Assembly (NCBI GenBank): GCA_003168235.1
Contig: PMSZ01000278.1
Location: 1 to 5,910 of the forward strand
Direction of reading: 5' to 3'
Length of the DNA stretch: 5,910 nt
From: Acidobacteriaceae bacterium
GTDB taxonomy: Bacteria; Acidobacteriota; Terriglobia; Terriglobales; Acidobacteriaceae
The translations under genes and the position numbers were made by a program. This document shows, piece by piece, positions 5,870 to 5,910 of the stretch (positions within the stretch are counted from its first letter, which is position 1; each line of letters opens with the position of its first letter). The notes beneath the pieces are model-generated. The model made no database searches, had not been told where the DNA came from, and saw only the letters and a list, made by a program, of their open reading frames with translations.

Positions 5870-5910
5870 ATGATCGGCGAGACCATTTCGCACTACCGCA
5901 TCGTCGAAAA
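5870..5910 (+). CDS. Hanks-type serine/threonine protein kinase, N-terminus only
   Basis: Only 13 codons lie in the window: MIGETISHYRIVE, with the next codon beginning AA. This matches the near-invariant opening of acidobacterial Ser/Thr kinases, which as recalled continues KLGGGGMGVVY, the Gly-rich ATP-binding loop, just beyond the edge. Such proteins usually have a cytosolic kinase domain followed by a membrane segment and sensor or repeat domains; none of that can be seen here. The start is fixed because the codon directly before the ATG is an in-frame TAA (5867-5869). No clear Shine-Dalgarno sequence is present. It lies 45 bases downstream of the H1-like gene on the same strand, so co-transcription is possible. 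The call rests on a short but distinctive motif. Confidence 0.82.
   Translation, partial: MIGETISHYRIVE

Overview
The window most likely comes from an acidobacterium (Acidobacteriota). The clearest pointer is the last 41 bases, which begin a gene reading MIGETISHYRIVE. That is the stereotyped opening of the large family of Hanks-type Ser/Thr kinases found in acidobacterial genomes such as Koribacter and Solibacter. The moderately high GC content, a Lys-rich histone H1-like protein and an AcrAB-type pump fit a Gram-negative soil bacterium of this kind. The assignment rests on recalled family knowledge, not on a search.

Left part, minus strand. An RND multidrug efflux pair occupies 4080 down to the left edge. 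The periplasmic adaptor (membrane fusion protein, 401 aa) is followed after 4 bases by a HAE1-family inner-membrane permease. The permease is open for 956 codons and is cut by the window edge just after the conserved proton-relay lysine. The two surely form one transcript and together would make the inner-membrane and periplasmic parts of a tripartite pump. No outer-membrane channel or regulator gene is visible here; a channel gene could lie beyond the left edge.

Middle, minus strand. A 245-base non-coding stretch with weak promoter-like and repeat elements separates the pump from an upstream aldo/keto reductase (298 aa from its best-supported start). The reductase resembles the E. coli YdbC/PdxI pyridoxal reductase branch and has the complete Asp-Tyr-Lys-His catalytic tetrad.

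Right part, plus strand. Across a divergent intergenic region of about 150 bases lies a small gene for a strikingly bipolar protein: about 68 residues of H1-like Lys/Ala repeats, then about 70 very acidic residues. Its promoter-like sequence predicts a transcript starting at or next to the ATG, so it may be leaderless. The partial Ser/Thr kinase starts 45 bases further on, in the same direction.

Most of the window is ordinary chromosomal content. The bipolar nucleoid-type protein next to a Ser/Thr kinase is its least explained part. No tRNA, rRNA, insertion sequence, CRISPR array or phage feature was seen.
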